DNA of 64,000 nucleotides from CAWABB01 sp963701735 (GTDB lineage Bacteria; Bacteroidota; Ignavibacteria; UBA10030; UBA6906), in contig CAVPBI010000017.1 of assembly GCA_963701735.1 (NCBI GenBank), forward strand, positions 1 to 64,000, in the 5' to 3' direction. Below, piece by piece: positions 53,164 to 61,979 of this stretch. The notes beneath the pieces are model-generated. The model ran no database searches and was not told the DNA's origin. It was given only the letters and a program-made list of their open reading frames with translations. How positions within the stretch are numbered: position 1 is the stretch's first letter; each line of letters opens with the position of its first letter. Position numbers and translations under genes: made by a program.

Positions 53164-54096
53164 TTGGGACGCTCTGCGCCCGGAGTGGCGGCTGTGATTC
53201 TGAACTACAACCTGACCGACTACACGATCGCCTGCGTGCAGTCGCTCAGGAAGTCGACGTATCCCGCGCTCGACATCCTGGTCGTGGACAACGCCTCCAC
53301 GGACGGTGCGGTCCAGCGCATGAGCGAGGCGCTCGCGGGCGTCAAGATCAGGTCGACCGGCAGCAACCTCGGCTACACGGGCGGGGTCAATGCCGGCGTG
53401 CGGTGGGCCATGGAGTCGCGCCCCGACTACATCCTCGTGCTGAATCCCGATACCGAGGTGCAGGCCGATTTTCTGGAACATCTTGTCGGGGGCATGGAAG
53501 CCTTCCCGTCGGCGGCGGTCGCCTGCGGCACGATCTACAAGAGCCACGTGCGTGACGAGGCGTGGTACGCGGGAGGGCGGATGATCCCGTGGCGCGGTCT
53601 CGCAGTCCACGAGCGCAAGGGCGACAGACTCCAGCCTGGCGAGCTGGGGGCGCCGCGGTTGGTGACATTCGTGACAGGGTGCATGGCGCTCTACCGGGCA
53701 TCCGCGCTGCCGGCCATCGGCCCGCAGGACGAGCGGTTCTTTCTGTATCTCGACGATATCGAGATGTCGGCGCGCATCGCGCGCAAAGGGTACGGGCTGC
53801 TCTACGTGCCGAAATCGGCCATTCATCATCACGTCAAGGGCGAAGAAGAAAACCCATTCAAGGTGTACTACTCGGTGCGCAACAGATTCCTTCTTATCGG
53901 CACTGCGTTCGCCGGGCTTGAGCGCGCAGTTGCGTCGGTCTATTTCGCGTCGGTGATCACCGCGAAGATGATCGTGTGGGCCGTGGTCAACCGTCCGTTC
54001 TTCCGCGCGGCGGCGTTGGGCCTCGCGGACTATGCCTCCGGGAGGCTCGGCGAGGGGCGGGGATTGCAGGCGTTCAGCCCGCGGGGTGAAGCGTGA
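53164..54096 (+). CDS. Family 2 glycosyltransferase (rhamnosyltransferase-like)
   Basis: This 310-aa cytosolic GT-A enzyme has VAAVILNYNLTDYT, a VVDNASTDG block, the DXD-like NPDTEV, and the C-terminal LDDIEMSARI acidic pair. The pattern is that of WbbL-like GT2 proteins, which add rhamnose or a similar sugar to a lipid-linked acceptor. The start is TTG 53164 with GGAGGG upstream, giving the usual few residues before the first strand. It sits 3 bp after wzy. The donor is not readable, but dTDP-rhamnose would fit if rmlA and rmlD exist elsewhere. Confidence 0.85.
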   Translation: MGRSAPGVAAVILNYNLTDYTIACVQSLRKSTYPALDILVVDNASTDGAVQRMSEALAGVKIRSTGSNLGYTGGVNAGVRWAMESRPDYILVLNPDTEVQADFLEHLVGGMEAFPSAAVACGTIYKSHVRDEAWYAGGRMIPWRGLAVHERKGDRLQPGELGAPRLVTFVTGCMALYRASALPAIGPQDERFFLYLDDIEMSARIARKGYGLLYVPKSAIHHHVKGEEENPFKVYYSVRNRFLLIGTAFAGLERAVASVYFASVITAKMIVWAVVNRPFFRAAALGLADYASGRLGEGRGLQAFSPRGEA

Positions 54097-55091
54097 CGGG
54101 GTCGCAGGTCACGGCGCGACCGGGTAGCCCGAGGGTGTGCGCCGTGACGCTCACGTGGAACAACTACGCGTACACCGCGGCCGCGATCGCATCGCTGCAG
54201 CGAAGCGAGTACGCCTTCAGCCGCATCATCGTGGTGGACAACGGTTCGACGGACGGGTCCATCGATCGCCTCGAAGCGGAATTCCACGACCCGCAACTGT
54301 TGTTCGTCCGCAACCCCGTGAACGAGGGGTTCGCGGCAGGGATGAATATCGGGTTCCGGGAAGCGCAGGCGCAGGGCGCTGAAATGATCTTCTGCGTCAA
54401 CAACGACACGGAAACGGATCCCCGGTGCGTCGGGTTGCTGGTTGACGCGCTGCGGCGTGATCCCGGTGCGGGAGTGGCGGGGCCGACCATCTATTATCAC
54501 GGAAAGCCCCGGAAGATCTGGCAGGCCGGCGGGGAGATGCGCCGGCTCAGGGCCGGCGTGGTAGTCCCTCTCAAGGGGAGAACCGCCGACGAAGTTCCGC
54601 GGGAACCGAGGACGGTGACGTTCCTCACCGGGTGCGCGTTCCTGTTTCATACCGCGCTGCTGACGCGCGTGGGCTACCTTGACACCGCCTACTTCTTCTA
54701 TGGCGAGGACCTCGATTACGGGCTGCGGGTGGCCGCGGCGGGCCTGACGATGGTGTATGTCCCGGCCGCCACGGTGTGGCACAAGATCGAGGACATTGCC
54801 AGGGACCGCACCTCGCCGTTTGTTCTGTACCACCTGGGTCGCGGCACCGCGCTCGTGTACCGCAAACGCTTTGCGCCGCCGTACCGCTGGTACGCGTATG
54901 TCGTCCAGTTCGCCCTGTACACGCCGTACAGGGCCTGGCAGATCATCAAGGGCGGCACCGGCCTGACGGCGCTTCGCGCGTGGCTGCGCGGACTCGCCGA
55001 CGGGATCCGGGGCCGTGAACCGAGGCCGGCATCGTCGCGGGAGCGGGATCCGCTCCTGGAGAAAGAGAGGGAATACTCCCAATGCCCATGA
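54093..55091 (+). CDS. Family 2 glycosyltransferase
   Basis: This 332-aa GT-A enzyme is related to the preceding gene, with VCAVTLTWNNYAY, VVDNGSTDGS, the NNDTETD metal site and GEDLDYGLR. The two GT2 genes look like diverged duplicates in tandem. It starts at GTG 54093, overlapping the first GT2 stop by 4 nt, and ends 10 nt inside rmlC, so all three should be translated together. The acceptor and donor are unknown. Confidence 0.85.
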   Translation: MTGSQVTARPGSPRVCAVTLTWNNYAYTAAAIASLQRSEYAFSRIIVVDNGSTDGSIDRLEAEFHDPQLLFVRNPVNEGFAAGMNIGFREAQAQGAEMIFCVNNDTETDPRCVGLLVDALRRDPGAGVAGPTIYYHGKPRKIWQAGGEMRRLRAGVVVPLKGRTADEVPREPRTVTFLTGCAFLFHTALLTRVGYLDTAYFFYGEDLDYGLRVAAAGLTMVYVPAATVWHKIEDIARDRTSPFVLYHLGRGTALVYRKRFAPPYRWYAYVVQFALYTPYRAWQIIKGGTGLTALRAWLRGLADGIRGREPRPASSRERDPLLEKEREYSQCP

Positions 55092-55648
55092 AGGTTGAGG
55101 CTCTGCATCTGAACGGAGTGATCGTGATCGGCCCCGAGTTCTTTCGGGACGACCGCGGATTCTTTCTTGAAGCGTACCGGAAGGACACGTACACCGGGGC
55201 CGGTATCCCGGCGGAGTTTGTGCAGGACAATCACTCCGGGTCCGTGAAAGGCGTCGTGCGTGGCCTTCACTTTCAGTGGGATCCCCCGATGGCGAAGCTC
55301 ATGCGGGTCACCGTCGGCCGGGCGCTGCTGCTCGCGGTGGATATCCGGAAGGGGTCTCCGACGCTCGGGAAGTGGGTGAGCGTCGAGGCATCCGCCCAGG
55401 ACGGCCGCCAGGTGTGGGCGCCCCCGGGGTTCGCGCGCGGATTCTGCGTCCTCTCGGACTTCGCGGAGATCCAGTACAAGTGCACGGCGATCTACAACCC
55501 GAAGGGTGAGTCCGGCATACGATGGAACGATCCCGCCATCGGGATCGATTGGCCGGTCCGCGACGCGATCCTCTCGGGGAAGGACGCGTCAGCCCAGCTC
55601 TTGTCCGAGTGGCTCGGCAAACCCGAATCGGAGACATTTACCTACTGA
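55082..55648 (+). CDS. rmlC: dTDP-4-dehydrorhamnose 3,5-epimerase
   Basis: RmlC epimerises C3 and C5 of the product of RmlB on the way to dTDP-L-rhamnose. The 188-aa cupin protein has FRDDRGFFLEAYR, QDNHSGSVKGVVRGLHFQ with catalytic His63, and the AGH-type WAPPGFARGFCVLSD strand. ATG 55082 or 55088 may be used. Spacing from the rmlB gene shows the pathway genes are scattered in the locus rather than clustered as rmlBDAC. Confidence 0.94.
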   Translation: MPMKVEALHLNGVIVIGPEFFRDDRGFFLEAYRKDTYTGAGIPAEFVQDNHSGSVKGVVRGLHFQWDPPMAKLMRVTVGRALLLAVDIRKGSPTLGKWVSVEASAQDGRQVWAPPGFARGFCVLSDFAEIQYKCTAIYNPKGESGIRWNDPAIGIDWPVRDAILSGKDASAQLLSEWLGKPESETFTY

Positions 55649-55673
55649 GCTGTATGAAGATCCTCCACTCTGT

Positions 55674-56899
55674 ATGAAGATTCTCTACCTGACATCTCGG
55701 TTTCCGTATCCGCCGTTCAGGGGCGACAAGCTTCATCTGCTCAATCTCCTGAAGCCGATGTCGCGCAGGCACGACATTGTCCTGGTCTCCTTCATTCAGA
55801 AGGACTCCGAGCGGCAGTGGGTGGAGGAGCTTCGCCCGTTCTGCAAGAGGATCGAGCTTGTCCACCTGCCGACGTGGCGATCGCTCCTGAACTGCCTCGG
55901 TGCGGTATTCTCGAGCGTCCCATTCCAGGTCGCGTACTTCCGATCGCGGCAGATGGGGGAGCTTGTCCGCCGGGTGGTGAGCGAGGAGCGTCCCGATACC
56001 GTCCACATCCACCTCATCCGGATGGCCCAGCACGCGGAGGGACTCCATGGCCTCCCGAAGGTGGTCGATCTCACCGACGCGACGTCCCTCTATCTCTCAA
56101 GGTTCCGGTCCGCGAGCCGCAATCCGTTCAAGAAGCTGCTCCTTGGCGAGGAGCTGAGGCGGATCCTCGCGTATGAATCCCGCCTGACGGCGTTCGAGCT
56201 TTCCCTCGTGTGTTCGCCGCTGGACCTCTCCGTCTTGCGTCGGAATGTTCCGCGGCGCGAAGGTCGGAATCTCCCGCAATGCCGTGGATATGGGGAGAGT
56301 TCCCCAGCTCGACGGTACGATCCAGGCGGATGCCGGAGGCTCATTTTCACGGGAACATGACGTATTTCCCGAATGCCGACGCCGCGCAGTTCCTGGTGCG
56401 CGACATCCTCCCCCTTGTGCGGTCGAGGTCCCCACAGTTGAGCTGTTCTTGTCGGGCAGAACCCGCCGCCATCGGTGCGGGCGCTGGCGGGGACGGGGTT
56501 GTTGTGACCGGCTTTGTTGAGGACATCCGCTCGGAATATGCGCGCAGCACGGTCGCGGTGGCTCCGGTGCGGTTCGGCTGCCGGGACGCTGTACAAGCTC
56601 CTGGAGCCGCTGGCGCTCGGGCGTGCCGGTGGTGACGACTTCCACGGGGATCGGGGGGCTCGACGTGACGCCGGCGCAGATGTCCTCGTGGCGGACGATG
56701 CCCCGGGGCCTGGCGGAGCACATCGTGCGCTTGCTGCGCGATCCCGGACCTGCGACAACGCTTAGGCGCAGCGGGCGGCGGCCTGAAGGTCAGCGCGCTG
56801 CACGATCTGGGAGACCGTCGCGGGCGACCTCGAACGGGAGTACGGCTCGGGTTGTCGCGGAGCGGAATCGCGGCGTCGAAAAGGCGAGTGGCGCAGTGA
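55674..56899 (+). pseudogene. Family 4 glycosyltransferase with about eleven frame switches
   Basis: The first 190 residues read cleanly in one frame: MKILYLTSRFPYPPFRGDKL, VHIHLIRMAQ and LPKVVDLTDATSLYLSRF, as in GT-B family 4 enzymes. From about 56230 the homologous blocks continue but alternate between frames: AKVGISRNAVDM, GEFPSSTVRS, LIFTG, NMTYFPNADAAQFL, VPTVELFLSG, VVVTGFVEDIRSEYARS, AGTLYKLLEPLALG, VPVVTTSTGIGGLD, ADVLVADDAPG, GLAEHIVRLLRDPG and WETVAGDLEREYG. The end at about 56899 is inferred from the GTGA overlap with the next gene. Neighbours are intact, so bad consensus is the likely cause. A near-duplicate of TGTATGAAGAT precedes the start. Confidence 0.7.
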
Positions 56900-58291
56900 G
56901 CAGCCGAACACAACGGATCGTCCTCCTGGTCACGGACATGGTCACGATCTCGCTCTCCTGGATCGCGTACTATCACTGTGCGCGTCCGCACCGGATGGCT
57001 CGACGTCCCCATCGAGCCCGACTTCCTTGCGCCGATGGTGTTTGTCTACATCTTCTGGGCGCTGCTCTTCTTCCTCGTCGGTCTCTACCGCCCGTTCTAC
57101 GCCGCCTCGCGGTTCGACGAGCTGGCGCTGTTGTTCAAGACAATCTCCTTCGGCTGCCTCTTCCTCTTCTTCGTGATCTTCTTCGACGACGCTGCATCCG
57201 CGACCAACGTCAGCACGCGATTGCTGATCGTCGTCTACTGGGCCATCCTGCTGGCGGCCGTGGGGACCGGCAGGCTCCTCCTGCGCAGCCTCCAGCGGCG
57301 ACTCCTGATCAACGGCATCGGCATTCACAAGACGGTCATCATCGGTGCTCCCGAGCGCGCGCGACAGCTCCGCGATGAAGTCCGGAAATATCCGGCGCTG
57401 GGCCTCCGGGTCGCCGGTTTCATCCGGCTCGAACAGAAGTGGAGCGGTCCGGCAGACGACCCGACGCCCGTGCTGGGCGGACTCGACGACCTCGTGGCGG
57501 TCATCCCGGAGCATGACATCCGCGAAGCGCTTATCGCTGTGGACGCCGCGGACCACGAACGTCTGCTTCAAATCGTCACGCGCTGCAGCGCGTTCAACAT
57601 CGGGGTAAAGATCGTCCCCGACCTGTACGAGATCATCAGCGGCCTCGCGAAAACCAACGCCATCTACGGATTTCCGCTGATCGACGTCTCCCCGCAGCTC
57701 ATGAAGCCGTGGGAGGAGGGCGCGAAGCGACTCATTGATCTGGCGGTCGCCGGCGTCGTCCTCATCGTGGGGCTGCCTGTCTGGCTCCTGATCGCGCTGG
57801 CCATCAAGCTGGATTCCCGTGGGCCGGTACTCTACCGTCAGGAACGCGTGGGGATGGACGGGAAGCGCTTCAATATTGTCAAGTTCCGCTCGATGGTGGC
57901 CGACGCAGAGAAGGCCGGCCCCCAGTGGGCGGCCAAGATCGATCCGCGCATCACGATCGTCGGCCGCATCCTCCGCAAGCTCCACCTCGACGAAATCCCG
58001 CAGGTCTGGAACGTGCTCCGCGGTGAAATGAGCCTCGTCGGCCCTCGCCCCGAGCGACCCGTGTTCGTGGAGGAGCTCAGCCGCGAAATCCCGCTCTACC
58101 CGCGGCGGCTTCGGGTCCGCCCGGGCGTGACCGGCTGGGCACAGGTCAAGCACAAGTACGACGAGTCCATCGAGGACGTCCGGAAAAAAGTCCAGTACGA
58201 CCTCTATTATATTGAGAACATGTCGCTTCGCATGGACATCAAGATCATCGTCAGCACGGTCTCGCACATGCTGATGGGGAAGGGGCACTGA
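56896..58291 (+). CDS. Initiating sugar-phosphate transferase (WcaJ/WbaP-type), one frameshift
   Basis: This membrane enzyme of about 464 aa moves a hexose-1-phosphate onto undecaprenyl phosphate, starting the repeat unit. It has four N-terminal membrane helices, a Rossmann-like domain (TVIIGAPERARQLRDEV) and an intact C-terminal catalytic domain: RLIDLAVAG membrane helix, KLDSRGPVLYRQERVG, VKFRSM, the LHLDEIPQ Asp-Glu pair and EMSLVGPRPE, ending WAQVKHKYD. It starts at GTG 56896 (SSRTQRIVLLVTDM). The frame shifts once near 56975, in the TATCAC/GTGCGC region, before RTGWLDVPIE. The catalytic part is undamaged. Confidence 0.88.
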
Positions 58292-58366
58292 GTGCTGCGA
58301 CTCCGGAAATTGAGCGCTGAGGCCGCTGCCTGCTCGAGCGTCCATGCCTCCTCGAGAAGGGCTCCG

Positions 58367-60088
58367 ATGGCGTTGCTGCCCGGGGATAGGCTGTTGAATG
58401 TGCGCGGCCTGAACCTTCTGTCAACCGCGGGGGCGGTGCTCGTCCTGCTTCTGACAGCCGGGGTGTGTGCCCCGGCGTCCGCCCAGGTGGAAAACGTCCC
58501 GGCCGGCAACCAGGTGTACGACTTTCTCGACCGCCTGGGCGTTCGCGGCGTGCTGCCCGCGTTCAGCACCGTGGTCGTCCCGCTCTCGCGCCGCGAGGTG
58601 GCTGAACTCCTCCAGCGTGCGAGCGAGCGCGATTCCCTGCTGAGCGTCGCCGAACGTGCGTATCTCGGGAAGTTCATGCGCGAGTTCGCCCACGACCTCG
58701 GACTGCCGGATGACCGGTACCAGATCATCGGTCCCCATGACTCGTTCGGGGAGGCTATGGAGGGGGCGGTTTCGGATCGCGAGAAGTACCTCTTCGCATA
58801 TACAGATTCGAATGCTTCGGTCTTCGTTGACTTCCTCGGCTCGTACGAATATCGCCCCGTGTGGGGAGACACCTATGGCGATACCCACGTTGCGCTCGGC
58901 ACCATTGGCGGGCGCATCCGCGGCACGGCCCTGGACAAGTTCGGGTACTATCTGCAGGCCACGAACGGACAGCTCTGGGGCGACCGCTCATTTGCGCTCT
59001 CCGATCCGCGGCTCGCAGGAAACGTGAAGTTCAACGACCTCGGCTCTCCGTACTTCGATTTCACCGAAGCGTACGTGAAGTTGCAGCTCGGGTGGTTCGA
59101 CATCCAGTTCGGGCGGGAATTCAGATCCGTGGGTGTCGGCTACACCGACCGCACCGTGCTCTCGGGCAATGCGCCCGCCTTCGACTTCATCGGATTCAGT
59201 GCTCACTACAAGTCGTTCAGATTCGACTTCTTCCACGGAACGCTGGTTCAGGACTCCGTCTTTTTTGAGGGGCTCCCCGCCACGGCTCCGGAGGGAGCGA
59301 GGAAGTACCTCTCGCTGCACAGGTTCAAGTTCTCGCTCTTCTCGACGGCGAACATCGGACTCGGAGAGATGGTGATCTATCAGCGTGTCGCGCCGGAGTT
59401 CGCGTATCTGAATCCGGTCAACTTCTACAAATCCGCGGAGCATTCGCTCGGGGACCAGGACAACGCATTCATCTTCTTCGACCTCGAGCTTTTCCCGCTG
59501 GACAACCTGAAGGCGTACGGGAGCTGGGTCATCGACGACATCGACTTCGGGAAAATGGGGACCGGGTGGTGGGGGAATCAGTTTGCGTGGCACGCGGGCG
59601 TCATCCATACGGACCTCGCCGGCCTGCACGACATCGACGGCCTGGTGGAATACACGCGCATCGAGCCGTATACCTACAGCAACCGTCTTGCAGGGAACGA
59701 TTACACGCACTCCAACATCCCGCTCGGATCGCATCTCCGTCCGAACTCGGACGCCTGGGCCCTGGAGATCCGCTACCGTCCGTCGCCACAATGGAAGTTT
59801 GCGCTGGGATATGCCTACGAGCGGCACGGGAACAACGTGGTAGAGGGCGACAGCGTGATGCGAAATGTCGGCGGTGACGTGTTCCAGGGGCACAGGCCCT
59901 GGGATGCGACGGAGGCGACATTCCTTGACGGAATGCGCGAATCCATCGACCGCTTCCGCGCGCGCGTGGACTTTGAACCCGTAACGAATATCTTCCTCCT
60001 GGGAGCGCTGGAATACCGGTCGACGGCCCTCGCGGGCGTCCGGTCGAAGGACCTCCTCGCCAGGCTTCAACTGCGACTTGACTACTGA
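58367..60088 (+). CDS. Outer-membrane Wzi-like capsule assembly protein
   Basis: This 573-aa protein starts with a signal peptide (VLVLLLTAGVCAPASAQ) and continues with a short helical domain and many amphipathic beta-strands, the pattern of the Wzi-type capsule assembly barrel and related Bacteroidota outer-membrane proteins. Strand blocks include FGREFRSVGVGYTDRTVLSG, FKFSLFSTANIGLGEMVIYQ and WALEIRYRPSPQWKFALGYAYERHG. It may anchor or shape the exported polymer. A GTG at 58292 directly after the preceding stop gives 25 more residues; ATG 58367 places the signal peptide more sensibly. The Wzi link is by topology and context. Confidence 0.72.
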   Translation: MALLPGDRLLNVRGLNLLSTAGAVLVLLLTAGVCAPASAQVENVPAGNQVYDFLDRLGVRGVLPAFSTVVVPLSRREVAELLQRASERDSLLSVAERAYLGKFMREFAHDLGLPDDRYQIIGPHDSFGEAMEGAVSDREKYLFAYTDSNASVFVDFLGSYEYRPVWGDTYGDTHVALGTIGGRIRGTALDKFGYYLQATNGQLWGDRSFALSDPRLAGNVKFNDLGSPYFDFTEAYVKLQLGWFDIQFGREFRSVGVGYTDRTVLSGNAPAFDFIGFSAHYKSFRFDFFHGTLVQDSVFFEGLPATAPEGARKYLSLHRFKFSLFSTANIGLGEMVIYQRVAPEFAYLNPVNFYKSAEHSLGDQDNAFIFFDLELFPLDNLKAYGSWVIDDIDFGKMGTGWWGNQFAWHAGVIHTDLAGLHDIDGLVEYTRIEPYTYSNRLAGNDYTHSNIPLGSHLRPNSDAWALEIRYRPSPQWKFALGYAYERHGNNVVEGDSVMRNVGGDVFQGHRPWDATEATFLDGMRESIDRFRARVDFEPVTNIFLLGALEYRSTALAGVRSKDLLARLQLRLDY

Positions 60089-60099
60089 GAGATGAAATC

Positions 60100-61206
60100 A
60101 TGAAACTCCAGATGGTGGATGTGGTCGGTCAGTACCGCGCGATCAAGAGCGAGGTCGATCAGGCCGTGCACGCCGTGCTCGACTCCGGGCAGTTCATTCA
60201 GGGGAAGGACGTCGGCGAGTTCGAGTGCGCGGTCGCCGGATATCTCGGCGTGAAATACGCCGTCGGATGCGCGTCGGGGACCGACGCCCTGCAGATCGCG
60301 ATGATGGCGCTCGGGATCGGCCCCGGAGACGAAGTCATCACCACGCCGTTCACCTTCGTCGCCACCGCTGAGACCATCGGCATCCTCGGAGCGAAGCCGG
60401 TCTACGTGGACATCGACCCGGCAACGTACAACATCGACCCTGCGGGCGTCGCTCGGGCCATCACCCCGCGCACGAAGGCGATCATCCCCGTGCACCTGTA
60501 CGGCCAGCCGGCGGACATGGATCCGATCATGGAGATCTCCCGGTCGCGAGGCATCCCGGTCATCGAAGACGCGGCACAGGCGTTCGGCGCCTCGTACAAG
60601 GGGCGGAAGGTCTGCGGCATCGGCGCCATCGGGGCGATCAGCTTCTTCCCGAGCAAGAACCTTGGCTGCTTCGGAGACGGCGGCATGATCGTGACGAACG
60701 ACCTCGCGCTCGGGGAGCAGATGCGGGTGATCGCGGCGCACGGATCGCGCGTGCGGTACTATCACGATGTGCTGGGCGTGAACAGCCGGCTGGACACGAT
60801 CCAGGCGGCGATCCTGAACGTGAAGCTGAAGCATCTCGACAGGTGGAACAACGCCCGGAAGGCCGCGGCGAAGCGGTACACGGAACTGTTTGCGGGGAGC
60901 CCCGTGAGCACCCCGTTCATCGCGCCGTACGCCGACCATATTTTCCACCAGTACACGCTTCGCGTGCCGAAGCGCGACGCGCTGGCGGCGTTCCTGAAAG
61001 AGCGCGGCATTCCGCACGCTGTCTACTATCCGGTGCCGCTCCACCTTCAGAAGGCGTTCGAGATGTCGGGCAATACGGAGGGGGACTTCCCGCTGTCCGA
61101 GCAGGCGGCCCGGGAAGTCGTCTCGCTCCCGATGCACTCCGAGCTGACAGAAGAGCAGCTGGTGTTCATCACGGATGCCGTCAAGAGCTTCTACACAGCG
61201 ACCTAA
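60100..61206 (+). CDS. DegT/DnrJ/EryC1-family sugar aminotransferase
   Basis: This 368-aa PLP enzyme transfers an amino group to a nucleotide-linked ketosugar. The PLP lysine is Lys186 in FFPSKNLGCFGDGG. Other family blocks are GCASGTDAL, ITTPFTFVATAE, HLYGQPADMD and VIEDAAQAFGA. It resembles the WbpE/DegT subgroup, which makes amino sugars such as 3-acetamido derivatives, but the exact sugar cannot be told. Its presence suggests that the repeat unit includes an amino sugar. No acetyltransferase or dehydrogenase for that route was seen in the window. It starts 11 bp after the Wzi-like gene. Confidence 0.92.
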   Translation: MKLQMVDVVGQYRAIKSEVDQAVHAVLDSGQFIQGKDVGEFECAVAGYLGVKYAVGCASGTDALQIAMMALGIGPGDEVITTPFTFVATAETIGILGAKPVYVDIDPATYNIDPAGVARAITPRTKAIIPVHLYGQPADMDPIMEISRSRGIPVIEDAAQAFGASYKGRKVCGIGAIGAISFFPSKNLGCFGDGGMIVTNDLALGEQMRVIAAHGSRVRYYHDVLGVNSRLDTIQAAILNVKLKHLDRWNNARKAAAKRYTELFAGSPVSTPFIAPYADHIFHQYTLRVPKRDALAAFLKERGIPHAVYYPVPLHLQKAFEMSGNTEGDFPLSEQAAREVVSLPMHSELTEEQLVFITDAVKSFYTAT

Positions 61207-61230
61207 TCAGCCGGGCGGAAGAGAGCGCGC

Positions 61231-61947
61231 ATGCCGAACGTCCTTGTCGTGATTCCGACATACAACGAAGCGGACAACGTCGTCCGCCTGATCCCGGCCG
61301 TGAAGCGGCAGGGGCCGGGGATCGAGATCCTTGTGGTGGATGACGGATCGCCGGACGGGACAGGTGCGGTCGTGGCGCGCATGGCCGAGCGGGATTCCAC
61401 AATCCACCTGCTCCAGCGGGAGGGGAAGCAGGGGCTGGGGACGGCCTACGTTGCGGGCTTTCGGTACGCTATCGAACACGGATACGACCTGGTCTTCGAG
61501 ATGGACGCGGACTTCTCGCACGATCCGGAGGAGATCACCAGGTTCATCGATAAGACAGCCACCGCCGACCTTGTCATCGGGTCCCGCTACCTGGGAGGCG
61601 TCCGGGTCCTGAACTGGCCGATCCGGCGCCTGATGCTCAGCTACTTCGCCAACGTGTACACGCGCATCATGACCGGTCTGCCCCTGACCGACGCCACGGG
61701 CGGGTTCAAGTGCTACCGCCGCGCGGTTCTGGAGGCTATCGACCTTTCGAGCATACGGTCCAACGGGTACGCGTTTCAGATTGAGATGAGCTTCAAGGCC
61801 TGGAAGAAAGGCTTCCGGCTGCTGGAAATCCCGATCGTGTTCCTGGACCGGAGGACCGGCTCGTCCAAGATGTCCAAGCACATCATCTCCGAGGCCTTTT
61901 TCATGCTCTGGAAGCTGCGGTTCAGCGGTCTCTTCCGATCATCCTGA
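61231..61947 (+). CDS. Polyprenol-phosphate glycosyltransferase (dolichyl-phosphate mannosyltransferase-like)
   Basis: This 238-aa GT2 enzyme has VLVVIPTYNEADNV, LVVDDGSPDGT, the EMDADFSHDPEEI metal site and YLGGVRVLNWP. It lacks the long C-terminal membrane helices of the GtrA-fused kind. Such enzymes make polyprenyl-phosphate mannose (or glucose) as donor for reactions on the outer face of the membrane. In this locus it could supply a side-branch sugar or protein O-glycosylation. It starts 24 bp after the aminotransferase and 32 bp before the last gene. Confidence 0.9.
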   Translation: MPNVLVVIPTYNEADNVVRLIPAVKRQGPGIEILVVDDGSPDGTGAVVARMAERDSTIHLLQREGKQGLGTAYVAGFRYAIEHGYDLVFEMDADFSHDPEEITRFIDKTATADLVIGSRYLGGVRVLNWPIRRLMLSYFANVYTRIMTGLPLTDATGGFKCYRRAVLEAIDLSSIRSNGYAFQIEMSFKAWKKGFRLLEIPIVFLDRRTGSSKMSKHIISEAFFMLWKLRFSGLFRSS

Positions 61948-61979
61948 CATCCGTCCCGGGCCTGGATCCCCATCCGCCG

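Noticed and set aside
56514..56765. Short independent proteins in the 56.2-56.8 kb region
   Set aside because: Each contains one fragment of the same GT4 protein, so they are frame fragments rather than genes.
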